Assembly (NCBI GenBank): GCA_019828565.1
Contig: JAHDYR010000012.1
Coordinates: 1,116,001 to 1,180,000 of the forward strand
Reading direction: 5' to 3'
Length of the DNA: 64,000 nucleotides
From: Carpediemonas membranifera
Lineage: Eukaryota > Fornicata
The notes under the pieces are model-generated. The model did no database searches, was not told where the DNA came from, and saw only the letters and a list, made by a program, of their open reading frames with translations. Shown here piece by piece: positions 29,359 through 38,196 of the stretch. How positions within the stretch are numbered: the first letter of the stretch is position 1; every line of letters starts with the position of its first letter. Position numbers and translations under genes: made by a program.

Positions 29359-30971
29359 ATGCACAGTTCCTCCGAGATAGAAGAAATGAACGAATCCAGT
29401 CTTCGTAGCTCTTTTTCATCAAAATCAGTTTCCGAGTCATTCCTGGACGACGATCTGGACCTCCAGATTAGCCAGAATGACTCAGCGTTACATCGACGCA
29501 TTTTCTCCTTCTTCACTTCCCCGCTTGGTTTGTTTCATTTGCTGATCTGAGGGAGATCTCGGATTTGCAATCATCCCCGCGTTATCCAGGCAAGAATCTC
29601 ATGGTCGTCACGATGCTCATGATCACCATCGCGGGCATGGAGATAGAGTGGGCCGGAGTCTACTCCTGGGCCTCCAGCACCCTGCTCGAGCACGGGGCGT
29701 CCGGCGAGCTCAGCACGCTGCCCTTCCAGCTCTCCCCCATCATCTCGGTCATCATCATCCCCATTGCGGGGTGGGCAAGCGACCGCGTGATGCCCCGGGC
29801 CGTCCGCTATCGGTACGGCTCCCGCCGCCTCATCCTGACGGTTTCAATCCTCCTGTGCGGGGCCTCGTCCGTCTGCGTGCCCCTCACATCCGGTACGATA
29901 TTCCCCCAGCTGCCGAACATGTTTATCGTGGTGTCCCAGCTGTTCCTCAACACCTTCATCGACATCCTCAACAAGTTCATCGAGTCATTCGTACGCGCCC
30001 TCGTCAGCACCGTCGCCGACCCCCGCATCGAGGGCATAAGCCACGTCCTCACCACGGGCATCCTCGGATTTGCCATGATCTTCGGCTTCCAGGCGACGTC
30101 TCTCCCCCTCAATGACCTGCTGCCCGTCGGTCACACCATGAACCTGTACTTCCCCCTTGGCGTCCTCATCTTCTTCATCACGGCCATACCGGTCTTCTTC
30201 TCCCGAGCAGAGGCCCGGGCGTGCTGTCTCAAGGATAACGTCGACACCCCCGCCACAAGAGACAGGCCCCTGCTGTCTGTCGCTGACGACGGACTCAGCC
30301 GCGTCGGAGACATCGAGGACGACGGCGCCAAGCCAGACCGCGGTGCCCGCAAGCGGACGTCCTGGGTGCGGGTCGGGCTCGTCCTTCTGTGGGGCATGCT
30401 GTCGTTCTTCTCGGCATGGACCCCGTGGGTGTTCAACCCCGAGTTCCTGGGCGTCGAGATCTACCACGGCGACCCCCACGCCGCACCCGATAGCCCCGCC
30501 TTCCACCGGTACGAGAAGGGCAGTCGGCTCGCGGGTTCGTCTGACTCGCTCATCTCTGTCGGCGTGCTGCTCTCGGTCTTTATCTGGATCGCACTCGACG
30601 CGTTGCTGGCCAAACCACTGGGCCGCTTCCGCCCCATGGTCTTTGGCGCGGCGTTCAACGTCGTCATGGTCGTCGGAATGGGGCTGTGCGCCTTCTCCAC
30701 AAGCCTGCCGCTGTTCGTCTTCTCCCAGCTCCTGATGGGCATGGGCTTTGGCGGAAGTACGAACTTCATCTTCAGCCGGGCGGCCCACTACACCCACATC
30801 AGCGACGTCGGCCTCGTGAACACCCTGGTCTTCTCGGCCGAGACGCTGCCCCAGATGCTGATGACGGTGAGTGGGACCATGGCCGTGGGGCTGACTGGGT
30901 CGTACCGCGCCCCGTACGTCCTGGGGGCAGTACCAATGTTGATCGCCATCCCTCTGACGTTCTTCCTGTAA
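29359..30971 (+). CDS. SLC45/SUT-like major facilitator sugar transporter; one 62-nt intron
   Basis: Exons 29359-29527 and 29590-30971 join to 516 residues. The N-terminal tail is Ser- and Asp-rich and cytosolic. About twelve hydrophobic helices follow. Family marks include the first helix entered from SPLGKNLM, then WAGVYSW; GWASDRV with RYGSRR after TM2/3, the MFS motif; and FLGVEIYHGDP with YEKGSRL after the long central loop, matching SLC45/sucrose transporters. These are usually proton-coupled sugar importers. The second frame has no ATG before TM1 (only TTG at 29565), which supports an upstream exon. The joined SPLGKNLM fits the family better than either frame alone. The stop overlaps TGTAAAC. 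Confidence 0.82.
29528..29589 (+). other. Probable 62-nt intron in the SLC45-like gene
   Basis: It starts GTTTGT, as in two other introns here, and ends TTATCCAG. It is the only downstream AG tested that restores the frame. It is longer than the other introns and its acceptor lacks the CAC-ACAG form. Confidence 0.6.
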
Positions 30972-30973
30972 AC
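30967..30973 (+). terminator. Poly(A)-signal-like TGTAAAC overlapping a stop codon
   Basis: The TAA stop of the SLC45-like gene lies inside TGTAAAC. It matches the GTAAAY motif seen after many stops in this window and the known Giardia signal AGTRAAY. Confidence 0.5.
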
Positions 30974-31500
30974 TCCGGATTTTGTGTGCGGCGTCGTCGG
31001 CCGAGTCAGGCGCAATGCGATAAGTGCTGTGGCAGGGTCACAGGACAACCCTATGATGCGTGGCCCGTCATCCCCTAAAGGCAGATGCGACCTTCCCAGC
31101 GTATAACGGGGAATGTGACTTGCCTCGACTCAACTCGATCCGACTGAGATTGACTCTCCTCCGGAAAACTAATGACCCAGAGGGGTAAGGGTAAAAGTGC
31201 TCTTCTGCATTTCTTATAGTCGCGCATGGGCCACTGAGGTCACACTCAGCTGAACATCAGAGTCATTCGGCTGTGTCCATTGAGCCCCAGAAGTTGACGC
31301 AAGAATCACAAAGGGCGAATGGGTCGACACATGCTGCGACCGGCCAGTGGTTTGTGGTGAAGACAGTGTCAGGTGGGGTGCGAGACTCCCATAGTACTTG
31401 GAGGTCATCCCCGCCGTCGACGACCTGTGGACACAATGGAACACACAGATTCGCTCATATATGTCTATTTATTACATGCTGCTTGAGTGATCTACTGTTG
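30972..31500. other. Convergent intergenic region, nothing recognised
   Basis: About 530 bp between two convergent stops. Only short overlapping frames are present, and no RNA gene or repeat was recognised. Confidence 0.5.
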
Positions 31501-32157
31501 CTAGTTGCCATAATTCTCCCGCTGGGCGTCGACAGCGTCGTCGATGCTCAGAACCGCCATCGCGTGCTTCACAAGGGTGATTGGGGTGGAGCTACGCGTC
31601 GTGTGACTCGATAGCGTCTTGATAGACCCCGAGACCGACAGCCGCTTCGCTCCCTTGGCACCGCGGGGCGACGGCAAGAACTGGGGAGACGCCAGAGGCC
31701 GCCCGAAGCATGCAACAGGGCTGCGGCCCGGCGAGAATGCCGATGGTCTGCGACTAGTGCTGAGTGATGCTGAAAATTCCAAAGTGCTGGTGCGGCCCGA
31801 GGTACATGTGGCTTCGGTTGCGGAGGCGGTGAAGATCTCGTCGACCTCAACTTCAATGCGGGGTGAAATCATTCGGGCACGGGGGGTGATCGCCTCTAGA
31901 GTCAAAGAGGCCGATTTGTGCAGCTGGTCTGAGCCGACGAGGTCGACTTCCTTAGTGAAGGAAACAGGTGCGAAGAGCAAATGTGTGGACTTGGAGCCCT
32001 CCATTGGCCTGATTTCTTTCATTAAATTGGGTATTGAGGACGGGGATTCTGCAGGAAGCTCTTCCAGCTCTGCGTCGGAGCTGAAATCGGCTTCCGAAAG
32101 ATGGAGGTCGCTGTCAGAAGCTTGAGGGATGTAAAAGATGTCCAAATCAGGTTTCAT
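31501..32157 (-). CDS. Hypothetical Ser/Pro-rich protein
   Basis: The 218-residue product is not recognised. It starts MKPDLDIFYIPQASDSD with an acidic Ser/Glu stretch, and the second half is Ser/Thr/Pro/Arg-rich (SRRPSAFSPGRSP, SPRGAKGAKRLS), with many possible phosphorylation sites. A short helix (LVKHAMAVLSIDDAVDAQ) ends it. It is probably intrinsically disordered. ATG at 32157; codon use fits neighbouring genes. Confidence 0.6.
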   Translation of the reverse strand: MKPDLDIFYIPQASDSDLHLSEADFSSDAELEELPAESPSSIPNLMKEIRPMEGSKSTHLLFAPVSFTKEVDLVGSDQLHKSASLTLEAITPRARMISPRIEVEVDEIFTASATEATCTSGRTSTLEFSASLSTSRRPSAFSPGRSPVACFGRPLASPQFLPSPRGAKGAKRLSVSGSIKTLSSHTTRSSTPITLVKHAMAVLSIDDAVDAQRENYGN

Positions 32158-32817
32158 TATCTGTAAGCTTGTTATTTTGGCGCTTTTGTGGAGGGTTTGC
32201 GCGGCGTAGCTTCCACAACAGCTTCTTCAACGGCCGTTTGACGGACAACGAAATCTAGAGGATCCGAAATCTAGCAGATCCACACAGGGCAACGTAGATG
32301 AAGTGTCGTCGACCCGAGGCTTGACGCTTTGCTGAGCGGACTAGCGTCGTTTCATTTTTATGTGTCACCCGATCATCATTGCCGTGGTCAGCGTTCCGGG
32401 GGCTAATTGACCGAACAAGAGGCATTGGCCAAGCATGTGATAGAAAACAGTTGCCTGAGATTGATTGTGCCAAACACCGAAATCCCGGATTGGTTTTGTG
32501 AGATGGGTCTCGACCTAAATTCTGAGAAGGAAATCATGGACTCGGCCAGTATTTTTTTCTGAGACGAGATCGAACCAACCTGATGGTTCGGGCGAGGATA
32601 GCACTTCTGTGTGAGGATGTGTCCGAACTTTCGTCTGCCAAGATTGCCTGCAAGGTCAGGTTTCGTCTATCAAAATTGCCTCATGGCATATTCCGCGGTA
32701 TTACTCGATATGTGTTCAGTTGCCGTTATTGACGGCATATTCATTGTGGTCAACGACGGTCCCACAGAAAAGATGAGATGTTGAAAAAAAAGAACACCAA
32801 CCAGTAGAACCCAAGAT
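32158..32817. other. Divergent intergenic region, nothing recognised
   Basis: About 660 bp between divergent starts, AT-richer than the genes and including an A8 run at about 32783, just upstream of the protease start. It probably contains both promoters. No gene or structured RNA was recognised. Confidence 0.5.
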
Positions 32818-34269
32818 ATGCGCATTGCTCTCGCTCTTCTTTGTGTCGCTGCTGCGCTCGCTGTGACTATGCCTTCTCTGCCCAGCAAGGTCAACTTCAA
32901 GGTCCTTGTGACCAAGGAGGATGGTATGTAACAACATCATCCTGTTTTACTCAGACAAGTTCCAGGGCTACTCCTACGAGGTCAACATCAACGGCAAGAC
33001 CTTCGCCGAGTCCCTCTACCCCACTGGCACAACCCGCTACGTCCAGCAGGGCGGCAAGCAGTACAGCATCTACATCTCTGCCGACGATCAGGAGAACCTT
33101 AAGTGCTCCATCGGCCAGGACCTCGGTGAGGGCCTCTTCGGCCTCGCCCACCTTGTCCAGCCCTGGACTGCTGACGTCAGCAAGGCCCAGTACATCGGCC
33201 AGGACTACCTGCGCGGCGAGCTCGTCTTCAAGTTCGTCGTCGGCCCCTCCAAGGCTGCCCCATACGAGTCCATCTTCTTCTTTGACGCCAAGTCCAGCAA
33301 GCTCGTCCACTGGGAGACCCAGCACCAGGGCCACGCCTACCGCACCTACTCTATCGACGTCTTTGACTGGAAGGAGAACTACAACAACGACGACCTCTGG
33401 GATCACTCCATGTGCTATGGCGAGACCCTCGTTGCCCGCCAGCCCGATCGCGTCCCCCCGAACCACGCCGACCTCCTCGCCGACGAGCTCGTGTCCCTCC
33501 ACGAGTACGACGGGAACGACGTCCTCCCCAAGTCCGTCGACTGGAGCCAGGGCGATGACCGCCGCACCCTCGTCGGCGTCTGGGACCAGGGCCAGTGCGG
33601 CTCCTGCTGGGCCCACTCCGCCGCTGAGGGGCTCTACGGCCAGATCCTCCGCTACTCCAAGACCGGCCACCCCATCTCCCGCCAGTGGATCAACGACTGC
33701 TCCACCGCCGGTCAGGGCTGCTACGGCGGCGACGAGCTCGAGGCCTACCGCATCATGGCCCACAACAAGGACATCGTCCCCCTCGAGCGCGCCTACCCTT
33801 ACAACATCAACAACAACAAGGTACGCCCCCACATCGTTCTATTCTAACACAGTGCCGCGCCGTCACGGCCAACCCCGCCATCGCCTACGGCACCAACGCC
33901 AAGCCCCTTGTCACTGGTGTTAAGGTCATCCCTGAAGGCAACGAGGATGCTCTCAAGCATGCCATCGCCACCGTCGGCCCCGTCACGATCGGTGTCTGCG
34001 TCAACGAGGACTTCATGAACTCCCACGACCGTGTGATCCACACTGCCCAGAAGTGCACCGCCGCCGACATCGAGCACGCCATCCTCGCCATCGGCTACGG
34101 CGTCGATGACGTCACCGGCGAGGAGTACTGGCTCGTCCAGAACAGCTGGAGCTACCGCTGGAACTGGGACGGCAAGGCCAAGATTGCCCGTAACCGCGGC
34201 AACCAGTTCGCCATCGCTTCGGGCGCTGGCTACCCCGTCGTTGACCCCGAGGTTGCCAAGCAGTTCTAA
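32818..34269 (+). CDS. Papain-family (C1A) cysteine protease with two mini-introns
   Basis: Exons 32818-32923, 32955-33820 and 33853-34269 give 462 residues. Exon 1 is a signal peptide (MRIALALLCVAAALAVTM). A long prodomain (about 30-225) precedes the catalytic domain, which starts near LPKSVDWSQ. The oxyanion Gln and catalytic Cys lie in QGQCGSCWAH (Cys about 253), the His in IEHAILAIGYG (about 398) and the Asn in YWLVQNSW (about 420). The usual WAF after the Cys reads WAH. It should be a lysosomal or secreted endopeptidase or aminopeptidase; the long propiece is reminiscent of cathepsin C or B-like forms, but I do not assign a subtype. AGTAAAC overlaps the stop. Confidence 0.92.
32924..32954 (+). 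other. 31-nt intron 1 of the C1A protease gene
   Basis: Starts GTATGT and ends TTACTCAG. Splicing (phase 1) joins the signal-peptide exon to the prodomain frame. Length, donor and acceptor match the ELOF1 intron. Confidence 0.9.
33821..33852 (+). other. 32-nt intron 2 of the C1A protease gene
   Basis: Starts GTACGC and ends CTAACACAG, the closest match here to the Giardia/Trichomonas fused branch-acceptor. Splicing (phase 0) restores the catalytic domain between Cys and His. Confidence 0.92.
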
Positions 34270-34275
34270 GTAAAC
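34269..34275 (+). terminator. Poly(A)-signal-like AGTAAAC after the protease stop
   Basis: The motif overlaps the last base of the TAA stop, as with other stops in the window. Confidence 0.45.
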
Positions 34276-34530
34276 AGCTTCTGATAGATTCCATGCTGGG
34301 AGTTCATCCAATCATGCGAAAATGACCAAACGTCCCTTTGATGTGTAGTTCAAGGTCGGTCTCGGTGTAGGACTCGGCCCTCGATGTTCCAAATGGCGGG
34401 ACCATCGCCTGGGACACGGAGTGATTGGTTAACGCCACGTCCTTGGTATGCGCTGTGGGTAATCACTACACCATCCACCCAGGCCTCCAGCCCCACAGCC
34501 GCACAAGTAATACAGCGAATTTATCATATC

Positions 34531-37383
34531 TTACAGCGAGTCCTCATCCTCGTCGACGGACGCCTCGATGCGGGCCACGGCGTCCGTCAGCGACAGCTCA
34601 TCCAGGCCAGACGCCGCGAACGTCTCGAGCGTGTAGAACTGCCTGCTCACCGTCTGGAGCATGGGATGGGTCGGACCGAGCGTGTAGAACGCCGCGACAG
34701 CTGCGCGGCGGCCTGCGTCGAGGGCGGCGTCGAGGTTGTCGGCCTCGTGATATGCGACGGAGAGCTCGGAGTAGAGTGCCGCCACAAGGGGGTGCTGGAA
34801 CCCGACCGCGGGCTCGAGCCGGCCCAGAGCCCGGTCGAGGAAGCTGGGGCCGGCCTCGTCGAGGTGCGCCAGACCCCTCATAGCGAGGGCGTAGGTGACG
34901 GCCGCGCTGAGGTAGTCGGGCGCCGTGGAGTGCAGCCGGGCGCGGGTTGACTGGACGACGGTGTCGTACAGGGCAGTGGCCTCGAGGCTGAGGTCGGATT
35001 CGGGCACGTTGGCGCACCTGTTCCATCTGGAGTACTCGGGGCGCCCGGACTCGGCGTGGCGGGACCGCAGCTGGTCGGCAAGGGCGAGGGCGACCTCGTC
35101 CGTCGCCATCGGGTCGGCAGCGGCCTTGCGGAGGATGTCGGTGGCCATCTCGCGCTCTTCAGTGCCCGCGACATACCAGCGCGCGTTCTGCCCCTTCTCG
35201 TCGACAGCCAGGGCGCGGTCGACGGCGTCGAGGGGCCTGGCGATGAAGTGGGCCGGGACTACGTCGCCCTTGACCCGGGCGGCCGGGGCTGTAACAGCCT
35301 GGGCGGTTATCGGGCTGTCCGCGCTGTAGTCGACCGTCGAGTCATCCAGAGTCACGCCGAGAATGCCGCACGAGACATGGACGAGAGCGCTGGCGAACAG
35401 CGGTCTGCGGTGCTCGGGCGTCAGCTCGAAGCCGTAGTGGGAACCCGAGTGGTCCTCGATAAAGGCCCACACGTCGCCAGGCAGGCCCGTGAAGAGGTCA
35501 TTCAGGGTCTGTGCGACGGTCTCCGCGTCCACGAGCTCGCCCTGGGCGCGGAGGAAGGCGCGGAGGGTGCGGCCGAACATCTGCCGGAGGGCCATCTCGC
35601 GGGCGTGAAGGTCGACCTCGTTCGATGCAATGAGCCCCAGCGCGCTCATCGGGATGCCGCGGGCGTGCATGGCGGCTATCAGCTCGGCGTCCGTGTAGTA
35701 CGGCTTGGGCGCGGCCAGAAGGTCATCCAGGAAGTCCGCCACGGCCTTCTCGACGGCCGCTTGCAGGTCAGCTGCGGACTCGGCGCTCTCGGGCTGGACT
35801 GGAGTGAGTTCGATGGGCCGGGTCGCCATGACGACGCCGGTCTCCTCATTCTTCCAGTACACCTCGCGCATCGACGTCGGCACCTTGTAGCGCGTCAGCT
35901 TGGCGTCGGGGATGACGTTGCGGTGCTTCCCGGCACTGTGGCACTCGGTGCAGACGTCGAACTCGTTTCCGCCGTGGGAGCCCTTGAGATACTCATACTC
36001 CTCGATCAGCCGGCCGCAGATGTCGCAGGCGGTCGGCTCAAGAGACGTGTACCGGACGAAGCCCTCACGGGTGGCGTCGCTGCCGCCGTACGTGGCCTGC
36101 AGCTCCGGTCTCGCCCAACCCGCCCCGACGGGAGTGAGCAGCGAGGCGGTGCCCTCGAGCACGAGGCCGTGGGGGGTGCGGTAGGCCGCGAAGTTGGACG
36201 CCGGAAGCAGCGCGGTGTTGCCGAAGAGGTCGGTCTTCCCGGCCTGGGCAATGTCGAGGGCATCGCACACGACGGTGAGGACCTCGGCCGCGGCGTCGTC
36301 CGGGGTGACAATCATGGCGCCCTTTGTGATGGACCCGCAGACCATGGTGGCGGGGCTGGGGTCGACCGTGGTGCAGAGGTATCGGCGGGGGAGGACGTCG
36401 ACGATGGCCATTGGCACGGGGGCCACGCCGGGCACAGTCAGCAACGCATCGTGGGCCCTTAGCTCGGCAGCGGCCTCGGCGTACCACGTGGAGACGTCGC
36501 GGCAGACGATGCCGTCCTTGGCGTAAACGGGGCCGGACTCCCGGGACGACAGCGGCTCGAGGGTGGGGATCGACGTGACGAGGGCCTCGCAGGCAGCGAG
36601 GAAGTCGGCGCGGAGGGCACGGGCTGCCTCCACGCGGGCCTCGCCCTCTTCCATGTCGCGAACAGTGACGGCGCGGCCGACCCAGGGACTGCCGGCGATG
36701 ACGGGGACGTGCCGGGCCTCGGGCCACAGCATGAACGTCGTCAGCACGCGGAGGACACCACTCTCCACGGCCTCGGTAACAGCAGCATCGCTGTTGATGG
36801 GCTCGAAGTCATCTGACACCAAGATGCAGTCAGACGGCCCGAAGAGCTCGACAGCAATCTGGCCGAGCTTCTCGAGGCGGGCCATGTTTGACGGGATCTT
36901 CACCTCCAGCGCACTCACGTCGTTGGGCGAGTGGACGTATAGGGTGAACTCGGACGCCTTGGCGCCGGCCTGCTCGGCGAGCTGCTCGAGGACGGACATG
37001 TCAAGTGACAGTGTGGGGCCTGTATGCTCGGGCTCGGGCTCGGGCATGGCTGGTTCGGGGAGGGATGGCACACTAGGCTCGCGCCTGCCCTTGCCTGCCC
37101 TAGCCTTGCCCTTGACAGGCTTGGTCTTCTGCGGTTTTTCCTTCTTGGATGGTTTGACATTCTTCTCCTGCTTGGCTGGAGACGATGGTGCATTCTTTGC
37201 AGTGTTGCTAGCGGCGGGAACAGCAGTTTCAGTCCTGATAGGCGCATCCTTGACCTGGATTGTTTGGTCAGCGGCTTCGTCCGCGATAGGTTCATCAGAC
37301 GGGACTTCTTCAGGGGCGAAGTTGGATTGATGATCAAGTTGTTCTACGTCTTGGATCTCGGCGCTCGACGCTCCACAACCCAT
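34531..37383 (-). CDS. CLU-like protein with N-terminal acylation motif and ZZ-like zinc module
   Basis: The 950-residue product starts MGCGASS, a classic N-myristoylation and palmitoylation signal, which fixes the ATG at 37383 although the frame is open to 37443. A Lys/Pro/Glu-rich linker follows (about 20-125), then a ubiquitin-like segment (FTLYVHSPNDVSALEVKI onward) resembling CLU_N. A region with TMVCGSITKGAMIVTPDD and YRTPHGLVLEGTASLLTP resembles the CLU core. A two C-x2-C zinc module comes next (CDICG and CTECH, about 485-515), then helical TPR-like repeats near the end (LYSELSVAYHEADNLDAALD and LGPTHP). CLU proteins bind mRNAs of mitochondrial proteins and affect organelle distribution. 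The similarity is weak and the family name is inference. Confidence 0.7.
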   Translation of the reverse strand: MGCGASSAEIQDVEQLDHQSNFAPEEVPSDEPIADEAADQTIQVKDAPIRTETAVPAASNTAKNAPSSPAKQEKNVKPSKKEKPQKTKPVKGKARAGKGRREPSVPSLPEPAMPEPEPEHTGPTLSLDMSVLEQLAEQAGAKASEFTLYVHSPNDVSALEVKIPSNMARLEKLGQIAVELFGPSDCILVSDDFEPINSDAAVTEAVESGVLRVLTTFMLWPEARHVPVIAGSPWVGRAVTVRDMEEGEARVEAARALRADFLAACEALVTSIPTLEPLSSRESGPVYAKDGIVCRDVSTWYAEAAAELRAHDALLTVPGVAPVPMAIVDVLPRRYLCTTVDPSPATMVCGSITKGAMIVTPDDAAAEVLTVVCDALDIAQAGKTDLFGNTALLPASNFAAYRTPHGLVLEGTASLLTPVGAGWARPELQATYGGSDATREGFVRYTSLEPTACDICGRLIEEYEYLKGSHGGNEFDVCTECHSAGKHRNVIPDAKLTRYKVPTSMREVYWKNEETGVVMATRPIELTPVQPESAESAADLQAAVEKAVADFLDDLLAAPKPYYTDAELIAAMHARGIPMSALGLIASNEVDLHAREMALRQMFGRTLRAFLRAQGELVDAETVAQTLNDLFTGLPGDVWAFIEDHSGSHYGFELTPEHRRPLFASALVHVSCGILGVTLDDSTVDYSADSPITAQAVTAPAARVKGDVVPAHFIARPLDAVDRALAVDEKGQNARWYVAGTEEREMATDILRKAAADPMATDEVALALADQLRSRHAESGRPEYSRWNRCANVPESDLSLEATALYDTVVQSTRARLHSTAPDYLSAAVTYALAMRGLAHLDEAGPSFLDRALGRLEPAVGFQHPLVAALYSELSVAYHEADNLDAALDAGRRAAVAAFYTLGPTHPMLQTVSRQFYTLETFAASGLDELSLTDAVARIEASVDEDEDSL

Positions 37384-37556
37384 TTCGTTTGGATGTTCGC
37401 TTGCGGGGTTCTGGAATTTTTTCATGCACGATCGGCCACCCACCTCAATCGGGGCCAGACTCGCTGCTAGGCCTCAGACATGGCCGTATAGTCAACCCTC
37501 CTCCTTCTTCCAACGAGAAATTGCTGTGCAGTTTGTGCGGCAATCGCTGGCTTTGC

Positions 37557-38049
37557 ATGGGCAAACGAAAGACAAAAGCGAAGGTGCCAACAAAGCGGAA
37601 GAAGCTTGTATGTTAGCATATTATTCCCGATTACTCAGACTCTTCCGAAGAAGACCTTCGATTGCCCCGTGTGCGGCACCGACAAGTCTGTAATCGTCAC
37701 AATCGACAGGAAAAACAGGATAGGCTCCCTTAGATGCACTGAGTGCAGCGAGTCCTTTGAGAAGAGAATCAATGTGCACCTGGAGGAGGCCGTGGACGTC
37801 TTCACCGAGTGGGCCGACAGCCTCAGAGACCAGCAGCAGAACGCCCCGGCACAGGGGACGCAGGACGAGGGAGAAACGTACTCGCCTGACTACCAGGAGG
37901 GTGCTGACGATATGGCCCCCGGGTCACTGTTCGACAAGTCTCCCGGGTCTTTCGGCGACGACGACCTCTTTGGGCTGCCCGAGGAGGAGGAGCCCGAGAC
38001 CATGGGGCTTGTGAATGACGATGATCTGGACGATCTGGCGGACGATTAG
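37557..38049 (+). CDS. ELOF1: Transcription elongation factor 1 (Elf1/ELOF1) homologue; one 31-nt intron
   Basis: Elf1 is a small zinc protein that travels with RNA polymerase II on chromatin. Exons 37557-37607 and 37639-38049 join to 153 residues. Exon 1 gives the strongly conserved basic N-terminus MGKRKTKAKVPTKRKKL. Exon 2 gives the zinc ribbon FDCPVCG and LRCTECSESF, then the conserved VDVFTEWAD helix. An acidic tail (EEEEPE, DDDLDDLADD) extends past the core, as in several Elf1 proteins. Read unspliced, the basic N-terminus stops within three codons, so the intron is essential to the model. Confidence 0.95.
37608..37638 (+). other. 31-nt intron in the ELOF1 gene
   Basis: Starts GTATGT and ends GATTACTCAG, in phase 0. 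It contains an in-frame TAG, so an unspliced message would end after 19 codons. Confidence 0.95.
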
Positions 38050-38196
38050 TGTGTATAAAGCTGCCGTTTACGGGATGGGCGGGTCTGGCTACTACGGTGG
38101 GGTTGGGGTGCTTTGTGAGTGGGAGGCTGCCTGCATGGGAGATGGCACGGTCAATCGGCTGTGCAGGTTTGGAAAAGTCGAAACGAACGCGAGCCA

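Noticed and set aside
32841-33923. 360-residue Ser/Thr/Pro-rich frame over the protease gene
   Set aside because: It is an out-of-frame reading of the protease. The intron-based model gives all catalytic motifs.
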